Below, piece after piece: positions 42,291 to 50,719 of a stretch of 64,000 bases of DNA; the stretch's first letter is position 1; each line of letters begins with the position of its first letter. The stretch spans positions 62,001 to 126,000 of the forward strand of contig NZ_JAPJDL010000018.1 of assembly GCF_026242055.1 (NCBI RefSeq), read 5' to 3'. Under the pieces are notes generated by a model. That model was given only the letters and a program-made list of their open reading frames with translations, had not been told where the DNA came from and ran no database searches. The translations under genes were made by a program, and so were the position numbers. This DNA comes from Lentzea sp. NEAU-D7 (lineage in GTDB: Bacteria > Actinomycetota > Actinomycetes > Mycobacteriales > Pseudonocardiaceae).

Positions 42291-43910
42291 GTGGACCTGG
42301 AAAAGTTCGATGTCGTCGTCGTGGGCTCGGGAGGCGCCGGCCTGCTCGCCGCCGCCAGGGCGGCGGCCGCAGGCCTGTCCGTGGTCGTGCTCGAACGCTC
42401 GGACGTGCTCGGTGGCACCACCGCGGTGTCCGGCGGCATGTTGTGGGTGCCGAACAGCTCCGTGATGAAGCAGGCCGGTCTGCCCGACTCCGCCGAGGAC
42501 GCGCTGCGGTACCTCGAGCGGGTCGTGGAAGGCACGGTCCCGCGCGAGCGCCTGGAGCACTACGTCCGCACCGCGCCGGAGATGATCGACTGGCTGCTGG
42601 CGCACACCGGCGCCCGGTTCTTCCCGATCGACCGCCCGGACTACCACTCCACCTGGCCCGGCGCCGTCGACGTCGGCCGTTGCCTCGACAACGAGCCGTT
42701 CCCCACGGCGTCGCGTCCCGGCCTGCTCGAGCGTGTGCGCAGGGGCCCGCAGTTCCCTCCGCTGACCTACGACGAACGTCACCGTGCCCGTTTCACCGGC
42801 CCGGACGCTTCCCTGCTGGCCCAGCGACTTGCTGACGGCGTGCTGACCGTGGGCGCGGCACTGGTGGCCGCGCTGGTCGCGGCGTGCGACGACCTCGGTG
42901 TCAGGTTCGTCCTGCGGGCGCGTGCCACGTCCTTGCTGCGCGACGACAACGACGCCGCCGTGACGGGCGTGCGGTGTGAGGACGGCCGCCGGTTCGGCGC
43001 CAGAGCCGTCGTTCTGGCCAACGGCGGCTTCGAATGGGATCCGGCCTCCGGGGCTTTCCTCGGCGACATCCCGGTCGTTCCGGTCAGTCCGCCGGTGAAC
43101 ACCGGCGACGGTCTGCGCATGGCGATGTCCGCCGGCGCCGCGGTGGAACGCATGAACCAGGCCTGGTGGGTGCCCGCGCTGCAGGGCGTGCCCGAGGAGT
43201 ACGACGGCGCGCCGCTGACCCGCCACCTGGTCGGCGAGCGCTGCCTGCCGGGCTCGATCATGGTCGACCGCCACGGCCGCCGGTTCGTGAACGAGGCGGT
43301 GAACTACCACGACATCACCAGGATCCTGTTCAACTTCGACGCCGACCTGCACCAGCCGGCCCACCTGCCGGTGTGGCTCGTGTTCGACGAGAAGTTCCGC
43401 ACCAGCTACAACGTCGGCCCCGCCGCACCGCGCGATCCGGTTCCCTCCTGGCTCACCAGTGCCGCCACACCCGCCGCGCTGGCCGAGGCGATCGGCGTCG
43501 ACCCGGCGGAGCTCACCAAGACCGTCGACCGCTTCTCCGCCCACGCCCGTGCCGGCGTCGACCCGGACTTCCACCGCGGCGAGAGCTCGCACGACCGCTA
43601 CTACGGCGACCCGCGCAACCCCGGCAATCCGTGCCTCGGTGAACTCGTCACCCCGCCGTTCCACGCCGTGCGGGTCGTGCCGGGCGCGCTCGGCTCCAAG
43701 GGCGGCCCGGTCACCAGCACGTCCGGTGAGGTGCTCACGGCGACCGGGACGGCGGTTCCGGGTCTGTACGCGTGCGGCAACATCTCCGCGGGCGTGTTCG
43801 GGCCCGGCTACCCGGGATCGGGCGGCACGCTGGGTCCCGCGCTGACCGCCGGCTACGCGGTGGGCGGGGCGCTGGTCGAGCGCTGCGGTGGGGCGTTCGC
43901 CACCGACTGA
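42291..43910 (+). CDS. FAD-binding dehydrogenase of the fumarate reductase/3-ketosteroid Delta1-dehydrogenase family
   Basis: A 539-residue flavoprotein from a GTG with GGGGAAGG upstream. FAD motif VVVVGSGGAGLLAAARAAAAGLSVVVLER at residues 9-37, GGTTAVSGGMLWVPNS, and C-terminal PGALGSKGGPVTSTSGEVL with LYACGNISAGVFGPGYPGSGGTLGPALTAGY, which is the KstD-like FAD end. It would introduce a double bond, here plausibly aromatising a dihydropyrazole or similar ring. No steroid genes are present. Confidence 0.85.
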   Translation: MDLEKFDVVVVGSGGAGLLAAARAAAAGLSVVVLERSDVLGGTTAVSGGMLWVPNSSVMKQAGLPDSAEDALRYLERVVEGTVPRERLEHYVRTAPEMIDWLLAHTGARFFPIDRPDYHSTWPGAVDVGRCLDNEPFPTASRPGLLERVRRGPQFPPLTYDERHRARFTGPDASLLAQRLADGVLTVGAALVAALVAACDDLGVRFVLRARATSLLRDDNDAAVTGVRCEDGRRFGARAVVLANGGFEWDPASGAFLGDIPVVPVSPPVNTGDGLRMAMSAGAAVERMNQAWWVPALQGVPEEYDGAPLTRHLVGERCLPGSIMVDRHGRRFVNEAVNYHDITRILFNFDADLHQPAHLPVWLVFDEKFRTSYNVGPAAPRDPVPSWLTSAATPAALAEAIGVDPAELTKTVDRFSAHARAGVDPDFHRGESSHDRYYGDPRNPGNPCLGELVTPPFHAVRVVPGALGSKGGPVTSTSGEVLTATGTAVPGLYACGNISAGVFGPGYPGSGGTLGPALTAGYAVGGALVERCGGAFATD

Positions 43911-43930
43911 GGAACTTCCTCACTTGACGG
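43908..43930. repeat. Palindromic motif copy 2 (upstream of PurC2-GHMP operon)
   Basis: TGAGGAA-C-TTCCTCA followed by CTTGACGG begins in the stop codon of the FAD gene and lies about 160 bp before PurC-like gene 2. It differs from copy 1 at two bases. A TTGGCA … TATAGG promoter-like pair follows at about 43962-43990. Confidence 0.55.
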
Positions 43931-44090
43931 CGCACGGCGTGCCCGGCACGAATGGCTTGTCTTGGCAGCGAACCAGCTCGCGTATAGGTTCCCGCGCCGG
44001 GGCTTACCCTGGGGGAGAAAGAGATCGTCCATCGCGCGCGACGCCAGGATCGGCGTCGCGTTGATGCTGCACGCCCACGGAAGGAAACAC

Positions 44091-45095
44091 GTGAAACGCT
44101 GGTCCAGCAAGGATCTTGAAGTACTGGTCCCGCCGAGCGACGGCCGGCCGGGTGAGGGTGTCTTCGTCTTCTCCGACCGCTACTCCGTGTTCGACTTCGG
44201 CATCATGCCCGACGAGATCCCGGGCAAGGGCGCCGCTTCCTGCGCGATGGCGGTGCGGTCGTTCGAGCTGTTCGAGGCCGCCGGCATCCGCACGCACTTC
44301 CTGGAGCAGGTGGCGGAGGACGCCATCCGGATCCAGTTGCTCGACGTGGACACCGACCGCAGCAAGGGACGAACCGGGCCGGGCAGGACCATCCCGCTCC
44401 AGGTGATCTACCGCCTCGCGCTGCCTCAGGAGTCCTCTGTGCACCGCCGCGCCGCCGCGGGCACCCTCGACCAGAGCACCGTGCCCCCTTACCGCGACGC
44501 GCCGTGGCTGTCCGAGCCGATGGTCGAGTTCACCACCAAGTACGAGGAGACCGACCGGTTCATCAGCCGGTCGGAGGCAGCCGAGGTCGGCGCGGTCGAG
44601 CCCGAGATCCTCGAGGTGGTGGCCGACCTGACCACGACCGCCGCGCGCACGCTGGAACAGCACTGCGGCAGCATCGGTCTGGCGCTGGTGGACGGCAAGG
44701 CGGAGTTCGGGTTCGACGCCGACCGCCAGCCGATCATGATCGACCACGCGGGCACCCCGGACGAGAACCGCTTCTACCTGGACGGGATCCCGGTCTGCAA
44801 GGAACTGCTGCGCTTCCTGCACCCCGGCCTGCGCGAGGTCGTGCAGGGCTACGTCGCCGAGGGACGACCGCGAGCGCAGTGGCCGCTGCCGAAGCCGCTG
44901 GCCCCCGAGGTCGTCGCCGCCGTCGCCGAGATCTACGCCGCGCTGACGGCCGCGTGGACCGCCACCCCGCCCTCGGCAGCTGGGACGCAGCGGCTCGCAC
45001 GCGCGGTGGAGAACTTCATCGCCGTCTGCGGGATCTCCTCGGAACTCGGGCAGCGCACCGGCCTGGCCGCCGTGCCGTCGATCAGTGCCCGCTGA
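44091..45095 (+). CDS. SAICAR-synthetase-like enzyme 2 (ForC/pyrazofurin type)
   Basis: A 334-residue divergent PurC homolog: GEGVFVFSDRYSVFDFGIMPDEIPGKGAASCAMAVRSFELFE, VEFTTKYEETDRFIS, and a metal/aspartate region LALVDGKAEFGFDADRQPIMIDHAGTPDENRFYL. In formycin and pyrazofurin pathways a PurC-like ligase adds aspartate to the pyrazole carboxylate, and a PurB-like lyase then removes fumarate to leave the carboxamide. Position directly before the C-glycosynthase supports that. Start GTG at 44091 with GGAAGGAAACAC. Confidence 0.85.
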   Translation: MKRWSSKDLEVLVPPSDGRPGEGVFVFSDRYSVFDFGIMPDEIPGKGAASCAMAVRSFELFEAAGIRTHFLEQVAEDAIRIQLLDVDTDRSKGRTGPGRTIPLQVIYRLALPQESSVHRRAAAGTLDQSTVPPYRDAPWLSEPMVEFTTKYEETDRFISRSEAAEVGAVEPEILEVVADLTTTAARTLEQHCGSIGLALVDGKAEFGFDADRQPIMIDHAGTPDENRFYLDGIPVCKELLRFLHPGLREVVQGYVAEGRPRAQWPLPKPLAPEVVAAVAEIYAALTAAWTATPPSAAGTQRLARAVENFIAVCGISSELGQRTGLAAVPSISAR

Positions 45096-45134
45096 CCACT
45101 CGCCAACGACCGGCGCCACGACGGGAGCACGGCC

Positions 45135-46175
45135 TTGACAGCATCGACGAGTACCAACGACGCGAGCACGGTGCAGGGAACCGCGGTGCGGGTGTCCTCC
45201 CCCGCCCGGCTCAGCTTCACCCTGATCAGCCTCGACGGCGAATCCCGCCGCCGCAACGGGATCGCCTCCATCGGGGCGGAGCGACCGAACGCGACGGTCA
45301 CCGCCACCGCGACCCCCGGCCGCGCCACCACCGTCGTCGGGGCCGAGGAGGAGACGCACCACGCGCTGGTCGACGGACTGGCCAAGCTCCAGCGGATCTG
45401 GGACGGCCCGGACGTCGCCCTGGACGTCCAGTCCTCGCTGCCCGCGCACAGCGGGTTCGGCTCCAAGACCACCACCCTGATCGCGGCTGGCTACGCCTAC
45501 GGGCTGCTGAGCGGCCAGACCCCGGACATCCGCTGGCTCTCCGCCACTCTCGGCCGCGGCCGCACCTCCGGTGCCAGCACCGGGCTGGCCGAACACGGAG
45601 GGTTCCTGGTCGACTGCGGCCACCTCAATCCGCCCGACTTCGCCGCGGAGCCGACGAAGTACCTGCGCCCCAGCCATTTCGCGACCGAGGTCCAGCCGCC
45701 CACTCCGGTGATCAAGATGGACTTCCCGGACTGGCCGATCCTCATCCTGCAGGTGAACGGCCGGAACATCGGCGGTCCCGAGGAACTCGAGTGGTTCACG
45801 ACCACCATGCCGATCCCCCCGGCCGAGTCGTGGCGCACCTCGCACCTGGTGTTCATGGGGCTCGCGCCCGCCGTGGCCGAGCGCGACTACGACACGTTCT
45901 GCTCCGTGGTCAACGAGCTGACCTTCACCGGCTACTTCAAGCGCGCGCAGATCGCCTTGCAGGGTCAGGAGATGGTCGATCTGCTGGACGAGGGCCGCAG
46001 TCAGTCCAGTGTGGACGCCATCGCGATGAGCAGCCACGGACCGACCTGTTTCGCGTTCTGCCGGGACACCGAGGCCGCGGCCGCCTGGGCCGAGGGACTG
46101 CGGCAGCGGGGCGTGATCCGGGCCCACTGGTTCACCACGGTCCGCAACAGCGGCTTGGCCGCGACCTGGCTGTAG
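45135..46175 (+). CDS. Beta-RFAP-synthase-like C-glycosynthase (ForT/PyfQ-type, GHMP fold)
   Basis: A 346-residue GHMP-superfamily protein starting with TTG after GGGAG. Key parts: VRVSSPARLSFTLISLDGESRRRNGIASIG, the phosphate-binding LPAHSGFGSKTTTLIAAG, GRTSGASTGLAEHGGFLVDCGH, and FTGYFKRAQIALQGQEMVDLL. Archaeal beta-RFAP synthases couple PRPP to p-hydroxybenzoate or p-aminobenzoate with decarboxylation. ForT (formycin) and PyfQ/PrfT (pyrazofurin) do the same with a pyrazole dicarboxylate, forming the C-C bond to ribose. This is the key enzyme of the second C-nucleoside module. Confidence 0.92.
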   Translation: MTASTSTNDASTVQGTAVRVSSPARLSFTLISLDGESRRRNGIASIGAERPNATVTATATPGRATTVVGAEEETHHALVDGLAKLQRIWDGPDVALDVQSSLPAHSGFGSKTTTLIAAGYAYGLLSGQTPDIRWLSATLGRGRTSGASTGLAEHGGFLVDCGHLNPPDFAAEPTKYLRPSHFATEVQPPTPVIKMDFPDWPILILQVNGRNIGGPEELEWFTTTMPIPPAESWRTSHLVFMGLAPAVAERDYDTFCSVVNELTFTGYFKRAQIALQGQEMVDLLDEGRSQSSVDAIAMSSHGPTCFAFCRDTEAAAAWAEGLRQRGVIRAHWFTTVRNSGLAATWL

Positions 46176-46179
46176 CAGA

Positions 46180-46228
46180 AAACCTGTGTGCCCCCGGACG
46201 ATCGGATCGTCCGGGGGCACACAGGTTT
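46180..46228. terminator. Long bidirectional terminator (24-bp arms)
   Basis: Positions 46180-46203 and 46205-46228 are perfect 24-bp inverted arms with a single central G. They begin 5 bases after the C-glycosynthase stop and end 6 bases before the convergent cupin stop. Confidence 0.9.
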
Positions 46229-46233
46229 CGTCG

Positions 46234-46605
46234 TCAGACCGCCGGAACGATGCTCTCCGGCAGCAGGTCCATCCTCGGCGGCGCGAAGATCTCCAGGTAG
46301 GTTGCGCCCGCGGGACCGACCGCCAGCGGGGCGTGCGGTGCGTCGATGGGAATGTAGAGCACGTCACCGGTGGTCAACTGGACCTCCTCGTCGGCGACGG
46401 TCATCCGGACATCTCCCGCGAGCACGACCACCCACTGCTCGTGCATGTGCCAGTGGGTCTCGCCGGTGAACTCCGCGGTCGGCTCGATCTCGATGCGCAC
46501 GAAGGACATGTTCTGCCCGCTGGCGATCCGCCGGCTGTCCTTCGCACGTGGGCTCCGGGTGCGCGGCATCTTCTCCCAGTCGATGAACACGAATTGAACT
46601 CCCAT
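46234..46605 (-). CDS. Small cupin protein
   Basis: A 123-residue single cupin with the metal motif THWHMHEQWVVVLAGDV and a second motif PIDAPHAPLAVG, giving three His ligands. It may be an isomerase, a dioxygenase or a metal-dependent cyclase; small cupins occur in several nucleoside clusters. It is alone on the minus strand between the convergent C-glycosynthase and the HAD gene. Function is unknown. Confidence 0.8.
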   Translation of the reverse strand: MGVQFVFIDWEKMPRTRSPRAKDSRRIASGQNMSFVRIEIEPTAEFTGETHWHMHEQWVVVLAGDVRMTVADEEVQLTTGDVLYIPIDAPHAPLAVGPAGATYLEIFAPPRMDLLPESIVPAV

Positions 46606-46769
46606 CGATTCGGACGCTGATCGGCTCCGCGACGCGATTGTCCTTTGGGACACGCGAAAAACACGGCGGACAGCCGACGATCGACTCGGACTGTCAGGAC
46701 GAGTCGAGCAGAGAATCCCAGCACCACTCGCGGTTGTCCATCGACGGGGTCGTCTCCCGGGCGCGGCGG

Positions 46770-47444
46770 TCAGTTCGTGCGCTGCCCGGCGAGGGCCGAC
46801 ACCGCTTTGACGACCTCCGCGAAGTCCGCGCAGACCTGTACCGCGCCGTGCTCGGTCAGTTCGGCCGCGCTCGCCACTCCGTAGGCCACTCCGATCGGGG
46901 TCATCCCGGCCGCGACGGCCATCTCCATGTCCCCCACCGCGTCTCCCACGTACGCGCACGCACCCGCGTCCACGCCGAGGTCGGCGGCTGCGCGCAGACC
47001 CATTTCGGGGTGCGGTTTTCCGTGCGCGACCTGGTCGTGCGTGATCACCACCGGGAAGTGCGCCGCGATACCGGAACTGCCCAGCAGAGCGGTGGCCACT
47101 CGCAGGTCCTTCGAGGTGGCGATGGCGCAGGACAGCCCGGACCCGCGCAGTGCGGCAAGGCCGTCGGCGACTCCGGCGTAGAGCAGCTCGGTGCCCCGGC
47201 CGAGCACTCGCTCGTCGAACAGCCGCTGGTACCTGGTGACCACGGTCCGCACGGCCTGGTCGTCGGCAGCGAGCTCGAGCAGGCCGGCCACGCTGGGGAC
47301 GAGCGGCTTGCCGATGGTCGCGGCCACCGCCGCGTGGTCGACGGTGAACCCTTCTCCGGCGAGCACCTCGACCAGCGTCGCGCCGATGGCGGCAGGCGTG
47401 TCGACCAATGTGCCGTCGAGATCGAAAACCACTGCCTCAAGCAT
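46770..47444 (-). CDS. HAD-family phosphatase (pyrazole module)
   Basis: A 224-residue HAD hydrolase: VFDLDGTLVDTPAAIGATL (residues 5-23), CAIATSKDLRVATALLG, HGKPHPEMG, and AYVGDAVGDMEMA. It is similar in length and motif spacing to the IndB-like HAD at 17.5 kb. In this module it probably removes the 5'-phosphate after C-glycosylation and amidation. It is divergent from the PurB-like gene. Confidence 0.88.
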   Translation of the reverse strand: MLEAVVFDLDGTLVDTPAAIGATLVEVLAGEGFTVDHAAVAATIGKPLVPSVAGLLELAADDQAVRTVVTRYQRLFDERVLGRGTELLYAGVADGLAALRGSGLSCAIATSKDLRVATALLGSSGIAAHFPVVITHDQVAHGKPHPEMGLRAAADLGVDAGACAYVGDAVGDMEMAVAAGMTPIGVAYGVASAAELTEHGAVQVCADFAEVVKAVSALAGQRTN

Positions 47445-47764
47445 GCCGCCCGCAGCCTCACTTCAGGTCGATGTGAATCGTTCGGCCACAACTAAACCAC
47501 ACAGCGCGCGGACACATGAGATTTCGACGTTACCGCACCCAGGACACGACGACGACAACCCTGCCCGCACCCGCTTCATGCGGTCCACTGTGGACGGATG
47601 GTTGTCTCCGGCGCGAGCCTGCTGGTTGACTCGCCGGTGCACCGAGGGGGCAACGGGACGCGGGGACGGACGAGTTCTCCGGCACACGGCCGTCCGCGGA
47701 TTTCCACCGAGAACTCTCCGGGTGGCGCCGAGCCCCACCACCGGTCCCACCTACCGAGGAAGAC
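47445..47764. promoter_or_regulatory. Divergent promoter region, no gene
   Basis: 320 bp between the HAD gene (minus) and the PurB-like gene (plus) with no protein-like reading. It presumably holds both promoters. Confidence 0.45.
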
Positions 47765-49195
47765 ATGACCACCAAAGAGATCGTGCCCGACGTCCTTGCT
47801 GCCAGGTACGCCTCATCCGACCTGGTGGCCATCTGGGCACCGCGCAACCGGGTGGCGACCGAGCGCCGGCTGTGGATCGCGGTGATGACCGCCCAACGCG
47901 AGCTGGGCGTGGACATCCCCGAGCAGGTGATCGCCGACTACGCCGCCGTGGTGGACCAGGTCGATCTCGAGTCGATCAAACAGCGGGAACGGGTGACGCT
48001 GCACGACGTGAAGGCGCGGATCGAGGAGTTCAACGCCCTCGCGGGGCACGAGCACGCCCACAAGGGCATGACCTCGCGCGACCTCACCGAGAACATCGAG
48101 CAGCTGATGGTGCGCGACAGCCTGCGGCTGATCAGGCACCGGTGCGTCAGCGTGCTGGCCCGGCTCGCCGAGCTCGCCACCGAGCACGCCACCACCGCGA
48201 TGGCGGGCCGCACGCACAACGTGGCCGCGCAGGTGCTCCCGCTGGGCAAGCGTTTCGCCACCGCGGCCGACGAGCTGCTGGTCGCCGTCGAGCGCGCCGA
48301 CGACCTGCTGAACCGATACCCGTTGCGCGGCATCAAGGGACCGGTCGGCACCCTGCAGGACATGCTGGACCTGTTCGACGGCGACACCGGGAAGGTCCTC
48401 GCCCTGGAGACGCGGATCGCCGAGCACCTCGGCTTCGAACGCCGTTTCACGAGCGTCGGCCAAGTCTACCCCCGATCGCTGGACTACGAGGTCGTGTCCG
48501 CGCTCGTGCAGGTGGCAGGAGCCCCGACCAGCCTGGCGAAGACGATCCGGCTGATGGCCGGGCACGAGCTGGCCGGTGAGGGGTTCGCGGAGGGGCAGAC
48601 CGGCTCGTCGGCCATGCCGCACAAGATGAATCCGCGCAACTGCGAGCGGATCAGCGGTCTGATGGTGGTACTGCGCGGTTACGCCTCGATGGCCGCCGAG
48701 CTCGCCGGTGACCAGTGGAACGAGGGCGACGTGTCCTGTTCGGTGGTGCGCAGGGTCGCGCTGCCGAACGCGTTCTTCGCCCTGGACGGACTTCTCCAGA
48801 CGACCTTGGCGGTGCTCGACGGCTTCACCGCGGCCCCACGGGTCGTCGAAGCCGAACTGGAGCGCTACCTGCCGTTCCTGGCCACCACGAAGATGCTGGT
48901 CGCGGCGGTGCGGGCCGGGCAGGGCAGGGAGACGGCGCACGAGCTGATCAAGGAACACGCGGTAGCGGCAGCCACCGCCCTGAGCGAGGGCGGCACCACC
49001 AACACGCTCCTGACCAACCTCGGTTCGGACGAGCGGTTCCCGTTGGACCAGGCGGCCTTGACCGAGCTGCTGGCCGATCGGTCGGCGTTCACCGGGGTAG
49101 CGGCCGAGCAGATCACCGAGATCTGCGCACGGGTCGCCAAGCTGCTCACCAGCGCCCCCGAGGCGGCCACCTACACTCCGGAACCGTTGTTGTGA
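47765..49195 (+). CDS. Adenylosuccinate-lyase-like enzyme (PurB/ForB-like)
   Basis: A 476-residue fumarase-superfamily lyase: AGHEHAHKGMTSRDLTENIEQL (region 1), MAGRTHNVAAQVLPLGKRFA (region 2), and the signature GQTGSSAMPHKMNPRNCERI. PurB releases fumarate from SAICAR and adenylosuccinate. In formycin biosynthesis ForB acts on pyrazole analogues, working after the PurC-like ligase. It is followed 46 bp later by an exporter on the same strand. Confidence 0.92.
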   Translation: MTTKEIVPDVLAARYASSDLVAIWAPRNRVATERRLWIAVMTAQRELGVDIPEQVIADYAAVVDQVDLESIKQRERVTLHDVKARIEEFNALAGHEHAHKGMTSRDLTENIEQLMVRDSLRLIRHRCVSVLARLAELATEHATTAMAGRTHNVAAQVLPLGKRFATAADELLVAVERADDLLNRYPLRGIKGPVGTLQDMLDLFDGDTGKVLALETRIAEHLGFERRFTSVGQVYPRSLDYEVVSALVQVAGAPTSLAKTIRLMAGHELAGEGFAEGQTGSSAMPHKMNPRNCERISGLMVVLRGYASMAAELAGDQWNEGDVSCSVVRRVALPNAFFALDGLLQTTLAVLDGFTAAPRVVEAELERYLPFLATTKMLVAAVRAGQGRETAHELIKEHAVAAATALSEGGTTNTLLTNLGSDERFPLDQAALTELLADRSAFTGVAAEQITEICARVAKLLTSAPEAATYTPEPLL

Positions 49196-49241
49196 TCGTC
49201 GTCGACGACCCGGACCGGGTCATCAGCAAGGGAATTCGCTC

Positions 49242-50432
49242 GTGAGCTACTTGCAGATGCTGCGAATGCCGCACTTCCTGCGTGTCCTGTCCGGCAGCTG
49301 GATGGGCCGGCTGCCGATGGCGATGGCCGCTGTGTCGATCCCGCTGTCACTGCGCGAAGCCGGCGCCGACTACGCCTTCGTGGGCACCGCGGCCGCCTGC
49401 TTCGCGATCGCGTCCGCACTCGGGGCCCCGGCATTGGGCCGCCTGGTCGACCGCGTCGGCCAGACCCTGGTGCTGGCGCCGACTGCCCTGCTGGCCGCCG
49501 CCGGTTTCATCATGATCGCGGTGGCGCCGGCCCAGCACAGCACGGTGCTGACCGGCGCCGTGCTGGCCGGCCTGTTCACGCCACCACTAGAGCCGTGCCT
49601 GCGCGTGCTGTGGCCGGACATCGCGGACAAGAAGCAGCTGGACAGCGTTTACGCAGTCGACTCCGCCGCACAGGAAATGGTCTTCGTGGCCGGCCCGCTC
49701 CTGGTGTCCCTGTGCCTGGCGATCGCGACGCCAGTCACCTCACTGTGGCTGCAAGCAGGCCTCTGCCTGGCAGGCGTGCTGGTGTTCGCCACGGCCGCCC
49801 CGTCCCGCCGCTGGCGCCCCACCGCACACGACCGCCACTGGCTGGGCCCGCTGCGCAAGCCAGGACTGATCATCGCCCTGGTAGCCCCGGCAGGCGCCGG
49901 CATGGCCATCGGCACGCTCAACGTGCTCGTGGTCTCCTACGCCGAACGGCACGAGATCTTCGGCGGCGCCCCGATGTTGCTGACGGTGCACTCGCTGGCC
50001 TCGCTGATCAGCGTCCTCGTCTACGGCGCGGTGACCTGGAAGATGGAGACGCGCAAGCGCCTGCTGTTCAGCTCCGGCGGCCTCCTCCTCGGCTACGCCC
50101 TGCTAACCCTGGTACCGCCGCCAGTGCCGATGTTCGGCATCATGGTGGTGGCCGGCGTCTTCCTGGCACCAACACTGGTCTCGGTGTTCAAGCTGATCGG
50201 CGACCTGGCCCCGACAGGAACCGCGACAGAGGCGTTCGCCTGGCTGGTGACGCTGTTCGCGGCCGGCAACTCGCTGGGCGCGGCAATCGTGGGCATGGTG
50301 CTGCACAACGGGAACATGCACCTGGCAGCGGCGTGCGGGGCCTTCGGCGCGCTGGGCTGCCTTGTGCTGCTGGCGTCGGGCTACCGGCTGCTGGCGACGC
50401 CGGCAAGAGAACTCTCCACAGCCAGCCACTGA
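49242..50432 (+). CDS. MFS exporter, paralog 2
   Basis: A 396-residue, 12-helix MFS transporter starting SYLQMLRMPHFLRVLSGSWMGRLPMAM, a close paralog of the exporter at 24.7 kb throughout its length. It begins with GTG after AAGGG. As the last gene of the locus before a tRNA-Pro scar it probably exports the pyrazole nucleoside or its partner and gives self-resistance. Confidence 0.87.
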   Translation: MSYLQMLRMPHFLRVLSGSWMGRLPMAMAAVSIPLSLREAGADYAFVGTAAACFAIASALGAPALGRLVDRVGQTLVLAPTALLAAAGFIMIAVAPAQHSTVLTGAVLAGLFTPPLEPCLRVLWPDIADKKQLDSVYAVDSAAQEMVFVAGPLLVSLCLAIATPVTSLWLQAGLCLAGVLVFATAAPSRRWRPTAHDRHWLGPLRKPGLIIALVAPAGAGMAIGTLNVLVVSYAERHEIFGGAPMLLTVHSLASLISVLVYGAVTWKMETRKRLLFSSGGLLLGYALLTLVPPPVPMFGIMVVAGVFLAPTLVSVFKLIGDLAPTGTATEAFAWLVTLFAAGNSLGAAIVGMVLHNGNMHLAAACGAFGALGCLVLLASGYRLLATPARELSTASH

Positions 50433-50630
50433 CGGCCACACCGGCCGCCGAGTTTCCGCGATCCGATCGGGTGCGCCCGGTGCTCGACGGCCACGCTCTT
50501 CGGCAACTGCGGGTGGGGGCTGTTCCCGAGGGCCAGCTAGAAACCGTTGTCACTCACTTTGTCACTCAGGTCCCCGGAATGGTCCAGAGAAGATCACGAG
50601 CGTGATAGACCGGAGACATAAGAAAGCCCC

Positions 50631-50667
50631 TCTGACCAGGTATTTCACCTGGCCAGAGGGGCTTTCT
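50631..50667. terminator. Hairpin terminator
   Basis: A 14-bp stem (AGAAAGCCCCTCTG with complement) continues, past single mismatched bases, into an inner stem CCAGGT/ACCTGG around a 5-nt loop. It lies directly downstream of a tRNA 3' half on the minus strand, as terminators of tRNA genes do. Confidence 0.8.
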
Positions 50668-50674
50668 GCGACCG

Positions 50675-50718
50675 CCGGGACGACAGGATTTGAACCTGCG
50701 ACCCCTTGACCCCCAGAT
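50675..50718 (-). other. 3' half of tRNA-Pro(GGG): integration scar / att site
   Basis: On the minus strand the sequence CTGGGGGTCAAGGGGTCG CAGGTTCAAATCCTG TCGTCCCG reads as anticodon loop (CTGGGGG, anticodon GGG), variable region, TpsiC arm (GCAGG-TTCAAAT-CCTGT) and acceptor end of a tRNA-Pro. The 5' half is absent: sequence before the anticodon does not fold. Mobile elements that use tRNA genes duplicate exactly this part. It marks the right border of the nucleoside locus. The matching intact tRNA is not in the window. Confidence 0.75.
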
Positions 50719-50719
50719 A

